A stretch of 22,221 nt of DNA from a virus: positions 1 through 22,221 of IMG/VR virus record IMGVR_UViG_3300009146_000043; one strand, 5' to 3'. Positions 1-5,327 of this stretch are shown piece after piece (the stretch's first letter is position 1; every line of letters starts with the position of its first letter). The notes under the pieces are model-generated. The model did not search any database. It was given only the letters and a program-made list of their open reading frames with translations, and was not told the origin of the DNA. Made by a program: the position numbers and the translations under genes.

Positions 1-186
1 CCCGACCCACGGCTTCCCGGTGATCGAGGCGACGTGGAACTTGATGATGCAGTAGCCCTCGTCACCGTTGCGGAGCCAGACGGGCTCCACCCGGAGGGCG
101 TCGGACAGGCCGTCGCCTGCGTTGACGAGCTTGATCGTGGTGTGGGTGAAGTCCTCGCCATCGAGGTCTCCCAGCGGTGTCCCCAT
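1..186 (-). CDS. Hypothetical phage protein, 5' part only (runs off the window)
   Basis: The reading frame opens with an ATG at 186 and stays open to the window edge, giving the first 62 residues. The protein begins MGTPLGDLDGEDFTHTTIKL. The start is well supported by a strong Shine-Dalgarno GAGGAGG placed four bases before the ATG. The fragment has a mixed strand/helix look with no motif I can assign. It is the first gene after a 57-base gap that holds a 16-bp palindrome, so it is probably the first cistron of a new transcription unit under its own control, downstream of the nuclease genes. Function is not recognised. A different-frame open stretch over 62-289 lacks coding character and is a shadow. 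Confidence 0.7.
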   Translation of the reverse strand, partial: MGTPLGDLDGEDFTHTTIKLVNAGDGLSDALRVEPVWLRNGDEGYCIIKFHVASITGKPWVG

Positions 187-199
187 CGGGCCTCCTCAG
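187..199 (-). promoter_or_regulatory. Strong ribosome-binding / start-associated sequence
   Basis: On the minus strand the start is preceded by CTGAGGAGGCCCG and then ATG. The same box with one change (CTGAGGGGGCCCG-ATG) lies before the gene starting at 860, and AGGAGGCCCG-ATG lies before the gene starting at 6109. It decides the ATG at 186. Confidence 0.7.
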
Positions 200-213
200 T
201 CGGTGGATGGAGC

Positions 214-236
214 ATGGTCCATGGACCATTGACCAT
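214..236. promoter_or_regulatory. Operator-like 16-bp palindrome with a third half-site
   Basis: Positions 214-229 read ATGGTCCATGGACCAT, a perfect 16-bp palindrome. It is followed at 230-236 by TTGACCAT overlapping the end, so the minus strand shows three near-identical 7-mers in tandem: ATGGTCA, ATGGTCC, ATGGACC. It is much richer in A+T than its surroundings. It lies in the non-coding gap between the VRR-NUC stop and the next start, about 30 bases before the ribosome-binding site. It is most likely a binding site for a dimeric regulator. No repressor gene is in the window, so the ligand is unknown. Confidence 0.5.
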
Positions 237-243
237 AGCCCCG

Positions 244-627
244 TTAGGCTGGTTTCTTGGGGGCGTAGTTGCGGACGTGGAGGCCCCACATGGCGGGCCC
301 CTTGGGGTGGAGCAGAGCCCCGAGCGCCAGAAGCTCGCCCGGTGTGAACACTGCGGTCTCCACCCCGGCGGCGTCGAGGTCGATCAGGACGAGGTGCTGC
401 TCGGGGGTCAGCCTGTCGGGGGGCACCTTCAACTCGATGGCCAACTGGCGGCGGGCGACCGGGTGCCAGCAGAACAGGTCAGGCCAGCCGACAACGTTCG
501 TGCTCGTCACCCACTTGCGGCCCTTCCCGATGGAGCGGCGGACGTGGAGGTGCCGCCAGCCGAGGACGTGCAGCGCCTCGACCACGGTGGCCTGCAAGTC
601 GGCGTGCGAGATGGGCGGCCCGGTCAT
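244..627 (-). CDS. VRR-NUC domain nuclease
   Basis: This 127-residue protein is a PD-(D/E)XK-fold nuclease of the VRR-NUC family, a common small phage enzyme thought to act on branched DNA (Holliday-junction-resolvase-like). Visible signature: an early helix (LQATVVEALHVLGW, residues 11-24), a basic stretch HVRRSIGKGRKW (28-39), the catalytic Asp in VVGWPDLF (D50), then AIELKV with E65 and K67 as the second half of the active site, and TPEQ (74-77) followed by the AG turn. The length matches stand-alone phage VRR-NUC proteins. The ATG at 627 overlaps the stop of the upstream gene as ATGA, so translation is coupled. It sits two genes after the HNH nuclease. The stop at 244 ends this operon segment. 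Confidence 0.88.
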   Translation of the reverse strand: MTGPPISHADLQATVVEALHVLGWRHLHVRRSIGKGRKWVTSTNVVGWPDLFCWHPVARRQLAIELKVPPDRLTPEQHLVLIDLDAAGVETAVFTPGELLALGALLHPKGPAMWGLHVRNYAPKKPA

Positions 628-860
628 GCCAGGTTGTCCATGCCGTGCATCCCCCCGTCCCAGACGAATCGCTCGGCCCGGGGCTCGCCCAGCCACTTCA
701 CGAACCACTCGCCCTCCACCAGGATCAGGGGGTTCGCCCGGCCGTCGGCCTTGAGCGTCACCCAGGCGCCCACCCTCAGCCCCGGCACGTCGGGCAGCGT
801 GACCACGGCGTGGCGGTCCCCGTTCACGAGCTCGGCCTGTCTCCACATCTGGTCAGCCAT
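624..860 (-). CDS. Hypothetical small beta-rich protein
   Basis: 78 residues, beginning MADQMWRQAELVNGDRHAVV. Alternating hydrophobic residues and the segments VGAWVTLK and GEWFVKWL suggest a small beta-barrel or SH3-like fold; this is an impression only. No catalytic or metal-binding motif is visible. The ATG at 860 is chosen because it has a strong Shine-Dalgarno (GAGGGGG, four bases before the ATG) in a box nearly identical to that of the gene starting at 186. It overlaps the end of the HNH gene by 8 bases and the VRR-NUC start by 4 bases. Similar short proteins of unknown function are frequent in the early regions of actinobacteriophages. Confidence 0.75.
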   Translation of the reverse strand: MADQMWRQAELVNGDRHAVVTLPDVPGLRVGAWVTLKADGRANPLILVEGEWFVKWLGEPRAERFVWDGGMHGMDNLA

Positions 861-1209
861 CGGGCCCCCTCAGCAGCCCCAGGTCCGTCGCCCAGGCCGG
901 GTGGCCGTGCACGAAGTCATGATGGCGCCGGCACAGGGTGATCAGGTTCCCGAGCTCGTCGGGGCCGCCCCTCCCTCGTGGCCACAGGTGGTGCGGGTCG
1001 AGGCGCCCCCAGCATGGGCGTTCCTCGAGCACCGGAATCAGCATGGCGACGTTGTGGACGTGGAACATGCAGCCGCCGTCCCGGAGGAGGGCCCGGTCCC
1101 GGAGCTCTGGCGGGGTGCCCCGACGGCGGACGGGCAGAGCCCGGCGTGAGCGGCGTTCCCACGCTCGGGCTGTCTCCAGGCTCGCCCGGAGGGGGGTGCG
1201 GCGCTTCAC
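853..1209 (-). CDS. HNH endonuclease
   Basis: 118-residue HNH nuclease. The core is LDPHHLWPRG (residues 70-79, His-His pair at 73-74), the Asn in LGNLITLC (N88) and the closing RRHHDFVH (H96/H97, H101). C47, C66 and C93 could form a structural zinc site. The Lys/Arg-rich N-terminus (MKRRTPLR) is typical of small phage HNH proteins. Phage HNH enzymes near terminase genes assist packaging; this one lies far from any virion gene, in a string of small early genes, so a role in DNA metabolism or in attacking host DNA is as likely. The GTG at 1209 overlaps the preceding stop as GTGA. Confidence 0.9.
   Translation of the reverse strand: MKRRTPLRASLETARAWERRSRRALPVRRRGTPPELRDRALLRDGGCMFHVHNVAMLIPVLEERPCWGRLDPHHLWPRGRGGPDELGNLITLCRRHHDFVHGHPAWATDLGLLRGPDG
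861..873 (-). promoter_or_regulatory. Strong ribosome-binding / start-associated sequence
   Basis: CTGAGGGGGCCCG immediately precedes the ATG at 860 on the minus strand. It lies within the 3' end of the HNH gene and matches the box at 187-199 at all but one base. Confidence 0.65.
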
Positions 1210-1376
1210 GGCCCCTCCTCCGTTCGGGCGGCGTCATGCGCAGCGAGAGCGGCGGTCGCTTCCGGCCACCAGGTGTGATCGGGGATGCTGCGCAGTGCGG
1301 CGGCGAGCCGGTCGGCGAGGGCACGCTCGGCGTTCAGACGGGCGACGAGCACGTCGGCGATATCTCCATCGTTCAC
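1206..1376 (-). CDS. Hypothetical 56-residue helical protein
   Basis: Starts at a GTG (1376) that overlaps the upstream stop as GTGA and ends coupled to the HNH gene. The sequence (MNDGDIADVLVARLNAERAL and onward) is dominated by Ala, Leu and Arg and looks like one long amphipathic helix followed by a short WWPEATAALAAHDAA helix. There is no Cys, no membrane segment and no motif. Function is unknown; gene reality rests on start/stop coupling on both sides and sensible helix periodicity. Confidence 0.65.
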   Translation of the reverse strand: MNDGDIADVLVARLNAERALADRLAAALRSIPDHTWWPEATAALAAHDAARTEEGP

Positions 1377-1561
1377 GGCCAGCACTCCTGGTGGACGTAC
1401 ACGTGGCTGCCGCCCCGGCGGGGAATCAGCTTGTGGATGATCGTGCCGGTGGAGATGACCCCCTGGCACAGCGGACAGGTGGCCAGGCCGTCGCCCCCGT
1501 TCGGGCCCTCGACCACCTTGGCGTCGGTGGTCATGACCGCCACGTAGTCGGCGGGCCTCAT
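1373..1561 (-). CDS. Small zinc-ribbon-like protein
   Basis: 62 residues with CPLC (C29, C32) and, about 25 residues on, HQEC (H57, C60), a spacing that suits one structural zinc ion. The ATG at 1561 overlaps the stop of the previous gene (ATGA), and its own stop overlaps the next GTG. Such mini zinc-binding proteins are common in actinobacteriophage early regions and rarely have a known job; nucleic-acid or protein binding is an inference. Members of this neighbourhood (1373-2389) are consecutive and all Cys-rich, which suggests a shared theme. Confidence 0.72.
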   Translation of the reverse strand: MRPADYVAVMTTDAKVVEGPNGGDGLATCPLCQGVISTGTIIHKLIPRRGGSHVYVHQECWP

Positions 1562-1776
1562 GGCAGCACCGGGGGCGCCACGTCGGCCCAGGAGCGGCCG
1601 TCGCCCGGCCGGTACCCCGAGCCCGAGCAGGCCTCGCAGCCGTGCTGGCACAGGTAGTCGAACATGCCTGGGGCTCGGTGGTCGCCTCGGGCGTGACCGC
1701 AGATGCAGTCGGGCCCGGCGGCGATGGCGGCCTCGTCTCGGCGGGTTTGCTCCTTCACCCAGCGGCGGAGGCTCAT
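1558..1776 (-). CDS. Small Cys/His-rich protein
   Basis: 72 residues. A basic N-terminal helix (MSLRRWVKEQTRRDE) is followed by a dense cluster of potential metal ligands: C24, C26, H28, H33, C43, H45, C47 and C50 (CxCGHARGDH and CQHGCEAC). This could bind one or two zinc ions. The motif CxCGHxxxDHR resembles short zinc segments in other phage hypothetical proteins. The ATG at 1776 overlaps the upstream stop as ATGA and the stop overlaps the next ATG. No function is known. Confidence 0.72.
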   Translation of the reverse strand: MSLRRWVKEQTRRDEAAIAAGPDCICGHARGDHRAPGMFDYLCQHGCEACSGSGYRPGDGRSWADVAPPVLP

Positions 1777-2045
1777 CGCTTGTTGCTCGCTGGCCAGTTG
1801 GTGCAGGTCGCCCGGTGGGGCACGTACCGGGGCCCGGGCGGCGGCTGGCCGGGAAGCAGGCTGTCGAGGAGTCCCGGTGGGGCGAGCTCGGCCTTGGTGA
1901 GCACGTGGGCCTTGCCGTGCACGAGGGTCACGTTGCCCCGGTCAGTCGGGGCGGGGTCGAGGGACAGCCACGCCCCGGACGCCTCCGTTCGCACCCACCT
2001 GACCGGCTGGCCGCAGCCCTTGCAGTGGGCATCGGGGGCGGTCAC
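1773..2045 (-). CDS. Small zinc-binding protein (CxxC...HxxxC)
   Basis: 90 residues. The N-terminus carries CKGCGQPVRWV (C8, C11), then WLSLDPAPTDRGNV, and the C-terminus supplies H77 and C81 (PHRATC). The arrangement CxxCGxxxxWxxT...G...LDPxPxxxG, then HxxxC, recurs in phage hypothetical proteins and is most simply a single zinc ribbon. The GTG at 2045 overlaps the preceding stop as GTGA, and the stop overlaps the next ATG. No enzymatic motif is present. Confidence 0.75.
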   Translation of the reverse strand: MTAPDAHCKGCGQPVRWVRTEASGAWLSLDPAPTDRGNVTLVHGKAHVLTKAELAPPGLLDSLLPGQPPPGPRYVPHRATCTNWPASNKR

Positions 2046-2389
2046 AGGTCAGGCCCTTCTGCGTGATACCCGGCCTCCACCGCCTGCAATGGCGGGCGGC
2101 CTGGGCTCCGGGTTCGGTTGCCTCTCCGGGGCCGCTCGGCCTGCGCCTGGCAGCGGTCGCAGTTGAAGCGGTCATGGTCGGGGTCGAGGCAGCCAGACGC
2201 CCAGGCGTAGAACGAGGTGGGGTGGCAGTCCTTGCAGGGGTAGACGGTGTTGAGCAGAGCGGCTCGATGCCCGGGGCGGGCGGGCTGCTCCAGCCTGTCG
2301 GCGTAGGCGGGCGAGACGTGCACCCATCCCAGGCCGCCGCAGCGGGTGCAGATGCCGTCGGGCTCTCGGGACAGCGGGTCATCGTGCAC
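2042..2389 (-). CDS. DnaJ-like zinc-finger hypothetical protein
   Basis: 115 residues with three CxxC pairs: CTRCGGLGW (C14, C17), PCKDC (C52, C55) and CDRC (C77, C80), plus C67. The CxxCGGxGW element resembles one repeat of the DnaJ central zinc finger. Start choice: the GTG at 2389 has GGAGGGGAGG about nine bases upstream and overlaps the 3' end of the DnaC-like gene by 11 bases. The stop overlaps the next GTG (GTGA). Possibly a nucleic-acid or protein adaptor; no catalytic residues are seen. The last 30 residues are basic and proline-rich. Confidence 0.74.
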   Translation of the reverse strand: MHDDPLSREPDGICTRCGGLGWVHVSPAYADRLEQPARPGHRAALLNTVYPCKDCHPTSFYAWASGCLDPDHDRFNCDRCQAQAERPRRGNRTRSPGRPPLQAVEAGYHAEGPDL

Positions 2390-3011
2390 GGCGGCGATCC
2401 TCCCCTCCGCAGCGGACCACGGTGGCCCCGTCGGCGAGGCGGGAGAACACTCGGGCCCCGAACGCCTCGGCGAGCTTGGACGGGTCGGCGTTGGTCGTCA
2501 CGATGGTCGGCTGGTGATCCATCCACCGCCGGTTGACGAGGGCGTAGAGCCGTTCGGCCGTCCAGTCGGTGGGCCGCTCCGCCCCCAGATCATCGAGGAT
2601 CACCAGGCCCCGGTTGAGGGTCACGCCGAAGTGAATCGCCCGCACGTCTCCCTTGGAGTGCACGGTGCCGCCCCGGTCGAACTGGGTGGGGTCGCCCCCC
2701 GGCCGCAAGGCGTCCAGCAGCTCGACCACCGGCACGAACAGGGGCACCTCGTACTCTCGGGCGGCGGCCACGGCGGCGTAGGTCTTGCCGGTCCCGACAG
2801 GGCCGACCAGGATCAGAGCTCCGGCCTCCGGGCTCTCGTGCTGCCAGGCCAGCGCCCAGCGCACGATGGGGTCACGCACCGACGGGGCGAGGGCCCCGAT
2901 GGTGGCGTTCCGGAAGCGGACAGGGATGGCGGCCTGCCAGGCGATGTCCCACGACTGCATCATGATCTCGTCCACGTAGCCGTCGATGGTCTCTCGGTCA
3001 ATGTCGCTCAT
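2379..3011 (-). CDS. DnaC/IstB-like helicase loader (AAA+ ATPase)
   Basis: 210-residue AAA+ protein of the DnaC/IstB family, which loads the replicative helicase at an origin. Walker A GPVGTGKT (residues 70-77), Walker B LVILDDLGAERPTDW (136-150), sensor-1 TIVTTN (169-174) and the arginine finger region GARVFSRL (185-192) are all in the right order. The N-terminal 45 residues are helical and probably bind helicase or the initiator. The length is short but usual for phage loaders. The ATG at 3011 overlaps the stop of the winged-helix replication gene (ATGA). This initiator-then-loader order is like lambda O-P and many actinobacteriophages. No phage helicase gene is in the window, so it may recruit host DnaB. 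Confidence 0.9.
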   Translation of the reverse strand: MSDIDRETIDGYVDEIMMQSWDIAWQAAIPVRFRNATIGALAPSVRDPIVRWALAWQHESPEAGALILVGPVGTGKTYAAVAAAREYEVPLFVPVVELLDALRPGGDPTQFDRGGTVHSKGDVRAIHFGVTLNRGLVILDDLGAERPTDWTAERLYALVNRRWMDHQPTIVTTNADPSKLAEAFGARVFSRLADGATVVRCGGEDRRRAR

Positions 3012-3829
3012 AGGTGCACCTCTCCGGAGGGGAGCTCTCGCCCCCCGTCCAGGCTGGGGTCATGTTGGGGTTGGGTTGGGGCCGTGTCCCGCAGGGCCAG
3101 GTCGAAGCCGTTGCGGGTGAACGCCTTGATGGTGGGCAGAGCCCGTTCCAGCTGAGCCTCGGTGTACCCGGCGTCCAGGGCCTCCTCGACTCGGGCCCGG
3201 AGCGCCAGGAACCCGGCGACGGGCTTGGTGGGCAGTCTCTCCCATTCAGCCCGGGCGAGACGGTCTGCCGTGGCGGAATGGGGGCGGGCCTCTGGGGCGG
3301 TTGCCTGTTTGCGCTCGGTCTTGGTTGGGGTCGGCTGCAGGGTGAGGTCTTGGGGGGCGGTGGGGCGCCCCTCAGGCCCCGGAGGGGCCAGGGGTTTTGG
3401 GGTTGGGGTTGGATCTTTGGTAGTTGGTTTGTCCCCCCCTTTCTGGCCCCCCTGTTTCTGGCCCCCCTCCGGGCGCCCCCCAACCTCGGGGCCGCACCAC
3501 GAGCAGCGGGAGCGGCCACACTGCATGCCCCCGGAGAGCAGGATGCGGTACAGGTTGGTGCGCCGGTTGGCGGCCATGCGGCCGTCGGGGGCGGCGTTCA
3601 GGTGGCGCTCGATGGCGCCCTGGGCGACGAGGCGGCCGATGGCCTCGGTGGTCGCCCTGTCTCGGCGCAGCCCGGCCTCCTGCCCGATCAGGCTCACCCC
3701 GGGCCACGACTCCCAGGCGCCCTCGTGGGGCTCGCCCGAGCTGTGGTTGGCGAGGCTGATCAGGACCAGGCGGTCAGAGCCGGTGGTGCGACTGTGGGCG
3801 AGCACCCAGTCGATGGCGGCGACACTCAT
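3008..3829 (-). CDS. Winged-helix replication-initiation-like protein
   Basis: 273 residues. Residues 1-100 look like the helix-turn-helix/winged-helix domain of phage replication proteins (HTH_36-like): MSVAAIDWVLAHS, LVLISLANHS, the recognition region SLIGQEAGLRRDRATTEAIGRLVAQGAIER, and a wing ending in NLYRILL. C104, C109 and C112 may bind metal. Residues 113-190 are a low-complexity Gly/Lys/Gln then Pro/Thr linker. Residues 190-273 form a helical tail. This layout, directly before a DnaC-like loader, mirrors lambda O. The ATG at 3829 is preceded by AAGGAGG. DNA encoding the linker shows G-quadruplex motifs and repeats. The exact protein family is inferred from layout and the HTH pattern. 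Confidence 0.82.
   Translation of the reverse strand: MSVAAIDWVLAHSRTTGSDRLVLISLANHSSGEPHEGAWESWPGVSLIGQEAGLRRDRATTEAIGRLVAQGAIERHLNAAPDGRMAANRRTNLYRILLSGGMQCGRSRCSWCGPEVGGRPEGGQKQGGQKGGDKPTTKDPTPTPKPLAPPGPEGRPTAPQDLTLQPTPTKTERKQATAPEARPHSATADRLARAEWERLPTKPVAGFLALRARVEEALDAGYTEAQLERALPTIKAFTRNGFDLALRDTAPTQPQHDPSLDGGRELPSGEVHL
3384..3408 (+). repeat. Four-tract G-quadruplex motif on the plus strand
   Basis: Four GGGG tracts at 3384-3387, 3391-3394, 3399-3402 and 3405-3408 have loops CCA, TTTT and TT, a textbook intramolecular quadruplex pattern. It lies inside the linker-coding part of the replication gene, on the strand opposite to the message. Confidence 0.6.
3428..3467 (-). repeat. Iteron-like repeats, G-rich on the minus strand
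   Basis: A 13-bp unit TTTCTGGCCCCCC occurs at 3440-3452 and 3455-3467 (15-bp period), with a degenerate copy TTTGTCCCCCCC at 3428-3439. On the minus strand these give three runs of six or seven G, and another G5 run lies just beyond (around 3476-3481). The repeat encodes the GGQKQGGQKGG stretch of the protein. Confidence 0.55.
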
Positions 3830-3840
3830 GGGCCTCCTTC
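3830..3840 (-). promoter_or_regulatory. Strong ribosome-binding site of the replication gene
   Basis: GAAGGAGGCCC immediately precedes the ATG at 3829. It shares GGAGGCCC with the boxes before the starts at 186 and 6109, although the spacing is one base shorter. Confidence 0.65.
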
Positions 3841-3883
3841 GGGGTCAGGAGAGGCGGTTGGGGCGATGAACCTACCCGGGCCC

Positions 3884-3979
3884 TCAGATGCCGAGGGCGG
3901 GCAGGAAGGCGAGGAAGAACACGAGGCCGACCACGAAGATGATCAGCCCAACCACGAGCCCGTAGGTGACGCTGCTCAT
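3884..3979 (-). CDS. 31-residue single-pass membrane microprotein
   Basis: An ATG at 3979 overlaps the stop of the ATPase gene as ATGA and opens a 31-codon frame ending in TGA. The peptide begins MSSVTYGLVVGLIIFVVGLV and continues with FFLAFLPALGI. About 24 consecutive residues are hydrophobic, enough for one transmembrane helix, with almost no charge. The start/stop coupling to a real gene and the biased composition make it credible as a gene despite its size. The role is unknown; candidates are a small membrane effector (for example superinfection exclusion) or a modulator of the replication/recombination proteins at the membrane. Confidence 0.62.
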   Translation of the reverse strand: MSSVTYGLVVGLIIFVVGLVFFLAFLPALGI

Positions 3980-5121
3980 GACGCCACCTTGGCCTTGGCC
4001 TTGGCTCGGGCGATGGCTGTCTCGGCCGCCTCGTCGGCGGCCTCTCTGGCGGCCTCAGGTGACGCAGGAGCCTCCGGGGCGGTGTCTGGCGCCCCCGGGC
4101 TCTCGCCCGGCTCTCCGGCCTCAGGAGCCCCCTCCTTGACAGCCTCCGCAATGGCGGCCGTCACCCGGGCGCTGATCCACGCCTCGGCCTCGGCGAGCTT
4201 GTCGGCGGGCAACTGGTCTGGCTTGCCGTACAGGGCGGCGAAGTCCCGCTTGGCGGCGACCTTGGCGGGCCCGGCGTCAATGGCGTTGAAGGCGTCCACC
4301 AGGGCGTCGGCCTCCGCCTGGCCGATCAGCTCGACCCCTCCGGCCAGCCACTCGGCGAAGATGGCGGCGAACTTCCCTTGTTGGTTCTGCTGGAACTGCA
4401 TCCCGGCCAGGGCGGCGCACCGGGTCTTGCCAATCTCGATGGTGTGCTGCTGGTCCATCTGCGCCACCACCTGGAACTCATACTCGAGGTCGTCCCGCTG
4501 GACGGGGGCCATGCCGAGCTTGGTGACCTTCTGCTTGCCGTCGGCGCCCTGCTCTTGCACGTAGTCCTGTCGGGCCCGGGTGCAGATGATCACGTGGGCC
4601 GACGAGCGCAGGATCGCATCCACGAGGGCGTCCTGGATGGGGGTGGCTTCCTTCCAGCCGGTGTACTTGCCCCCGGCGATGTCGAGGGTGCCCCCGGCGC
4701 CACGCCAGAAGTGACTGGCGGAGTCCACGATGATGACGTGGTAGCCGCCGTCGCCCGGCCAGCGGCCCTGCGGGACACGGGCGGCCCCGGCCTCGGTGAG
4801 CGTGAGGGCGAGGTCACGGGGGTTGTACGGGGGCTCCCAGCGGATCGTGTCGAACGTGAAGCGGTCCGCATAGAGCTCCGCCGCACCCTGCCAGCTGTCG
4901 GCGGGCTCGGTGTCGATGACGAGGGTGGGCCCGTCGGGGGCGAGCACCTCGGCGACGGACAGGGCCGTCCAGGTCTTGCCGGAGCCTGATGCGCCGGAGA
5001 TGGCCAGGCGGGCCCGTACCTGCTTGCGGACGGCAGCGTGCCCGGCTCCCAGGCGAGAGGTGGCGGTGCCGGTTGTGCGGGGTCGAGGGGCCTCTGAGGG
5101 CCCGGGGTCGTCGTAGCTCAT
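3976..5121 (-). CDS. Sak4/RecA-like AAA ATPase
   Basis: 381 residues. A RecA-like nucleotide-binding core begins at about residue 36: Walker A ISGASGSGKTWTAL (41-54), TLVIDTEP (66-73), Walker B YHVIIVDSASHFW (127-139), and a long core to about 270. The family is the phage AAA_24/Sak4 type, single-strand-annealing-associated ATPases that assist recombination. The first 30 residues are Pro/Ser-rich and disordered, and the last 55 are a Glu/Ala/Pro-rich tail ending in a Lys/Ala helix. The ATG at 5121 overlaps the upstream stop (ATGA) and has AGGAGA about 9 bases before it. Pairing with a Gam/Gp157-like gene supports a recombination module. A helicase-type role is less likely. Confidence 0.83.
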   Translation of the reverse strand: MSYDDPGPSEAPRPRTTGTATSRLGAGHAAVRKQVRARLAISGASGSGKTWTALSVAEVLAPDGPTLVIDTEPADSWQGAAELYADRFTFDTIRWEPPYNPRDLALTLTEAGAARVPQGRWPGDGGYHVIIVDSASHFWRGAGGTLDIAGGKYTGWKEATPIQDALVDAILRSSAHVIICTRARQDYVQEQGADGKQKVTKLGMAPVQRDDLEYEFQVVAQMDQQHTIEIGKTRCAALAGMQFQQNQQGKFAAIFAEWLAGGVELIGQAEADALVDAFNAIDAGPAKVAAKRDFAALYGKPDQLPADKLAEAEAWISARVTAAIAEAVKEGAPEAGEPGESPGAPDTAPEAPASPEAAREAADEAAETAIARAKAKAKVAS

Positions 5122-5327
5122 GATGCTGTCTCCTGTTGGGTTGGGGCGGGGTCGGCCCAGCGGCCGGTGCAGTAGGCGGACGGTGTGACGTGGAGGCGCT
5201 GTGCGGCCCTCCAGTGGATGGGGGCGACGGCCCGGTGGCGGGCGAGGCGCAGGCCGCCCGGCGTGACTCGGGCGGTCAGCGTCCGGCCGCACTTCCGGCA
5301 GACGCCCGGGGCGAGCTCTGGGGTCAT
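5118..5327 (-). CDS. Small zinc-binding protein
   Basis: 69 residues with CRKCGRTL near the N-terminus (C10, C13), then H31, H38, H46 and C53 as further possible ligands. The CxxCGRxL element looks like a zinc knuckle. The ATG at 5327 overlaps the upstream stop as ATGA and the stop overlaps the ATPase ATG, so it is translated as part of the recombination block. It may be a DNA-binding accessory of its neighbours; this is inference from position only. Confidence 0.72.
   Translation of the reverse strand: MTPELAPGVCRKCGRTLTARVTPGGLRLARHRAVAPIHWRAAQRLHVTPSAYCTGRWADPAPTQQETAS
5130..5141 (-). promoter_or_regulatory. Start-associated box ACCCAACAGGAG (before the ATPase)
   Basis: The 12-mer ACCCAACAGGAG on the minus strand contains the Shine-Dalgarno of the ATPase. 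The identical 12-mer occurs before the gene starting at 6109. It lies within the end of the upstream zinc-protein gene. Confidence 0.5.

Noticed and set aside
62-289. 75-codon minus-strand frame crossing the palindrome
   Set aside because: It overlaps the VRR-NUC end and the well-supported gene at 186 in another frame, and is Arg/Pro/His-rich without coding character.
34-1149. 371-codon plus-strand frame
   Set aside because: It lies opposite five coupled minus-strand genes, including clear HNH and VRR-NUC enzymes, with no ribosome-binding site or domain.
3014-4564. 516-codon plus-strand frame
   Set aside because: It is antisense to the replication gene, the microprotein and the ATPase. The Gly/Val-rich text over the linker reflects the G-rich strand only.
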